Source: Chloroflexia bacterium (lineage in GTDB: Bacteria > Chloroflexota > Chloroflexia > Thermomicrobiales > UBA6265). Taken from it: a stretch of DNA of 7,383 bases. The position numbers and the translations under genes are program-made. Shown here piece after piece: positions 7,367 to 7,383 of this stretch. Location: assembly GCA_013696265.1 (NCBI GenBank), contig JACCYX010000175.1, forward strand, positions 1 to 7,383, read 5' to 3'. The number at the start of each line of letters is the position of its first letter. The first letter of the stretch is position 1. Below the pieces are notes generated by a model. It was given only the letters and a program-made list of their open reading frames with translations, was not told the DNA's origin and searched no databases.

Positions 7367-7383
7367 GTCGGGCGAGCCTCATC

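Overview
This is a high-GC bacterial window. Its five genes are a membrane-bound sensor histidine kinase, a thioredoxin-reductase-like ferredoxin--NADP+ reductase, tryptophanyl-tRNA synthetase (trpS), an AarF/ABC1/UbiB-family atypical kinase and an AlkZ-like winged-helix protein (HTH_42/YcaQ family). All five are ordinary chromosomal families, and no phage, insertion sequence, CRISPR array or RNA gene is visible. A short dispersed-repeat-like sequence near 3194-3220, the base composition and the flavour of the proteins suggest Chloroflexota (possibly Thermomicrobia-like). That placement is an inference from memory, not from a search.

Layout: the histidine kinase (minus) and the reductase (plus, 1914-2972) diverge from a shared intergenic region at 1628-1913. 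The reductase and trpS (minus, 3248-4288) converge on a 275-base spacer holding repeat-like sequence. trpS and the ABC1 kinase (plus, 4433-6118) diverge from a 144-base spacer. The ABC1 kinase and the AlkZ-like gene (minus, 6225-7366) converge on a 106-base spacer with two small hairpins. Each gene therefore appears to be its own transcription unit, and no operon or shared pathway links them.

The most striking feature is that all three minus-strand genes are broken by a single small lesion while both plus-strand genes are intact. The histidine kinase has an in-frame TAG (179-181) exactly between its PAS domain and its HisKA domain. trpS, normally essential, has an in-frame TAA (3995-3997) at a position where the family usually has Gln. 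The AlkZ-like gene has a net one-base frameshift near 6682/6683. In every case the homologous protein continues immediately after the lesion. Sequencing or consensus error is the simplest explanation, followed by genuine recent nonsense mutation. Reassignment of TAA/TAG is disfavoured because both intact genes end on TAA or TAG at their natural C-termini, and read-through there would run antisense into neighbouring genes. I found no convincing novel multi-gene system.
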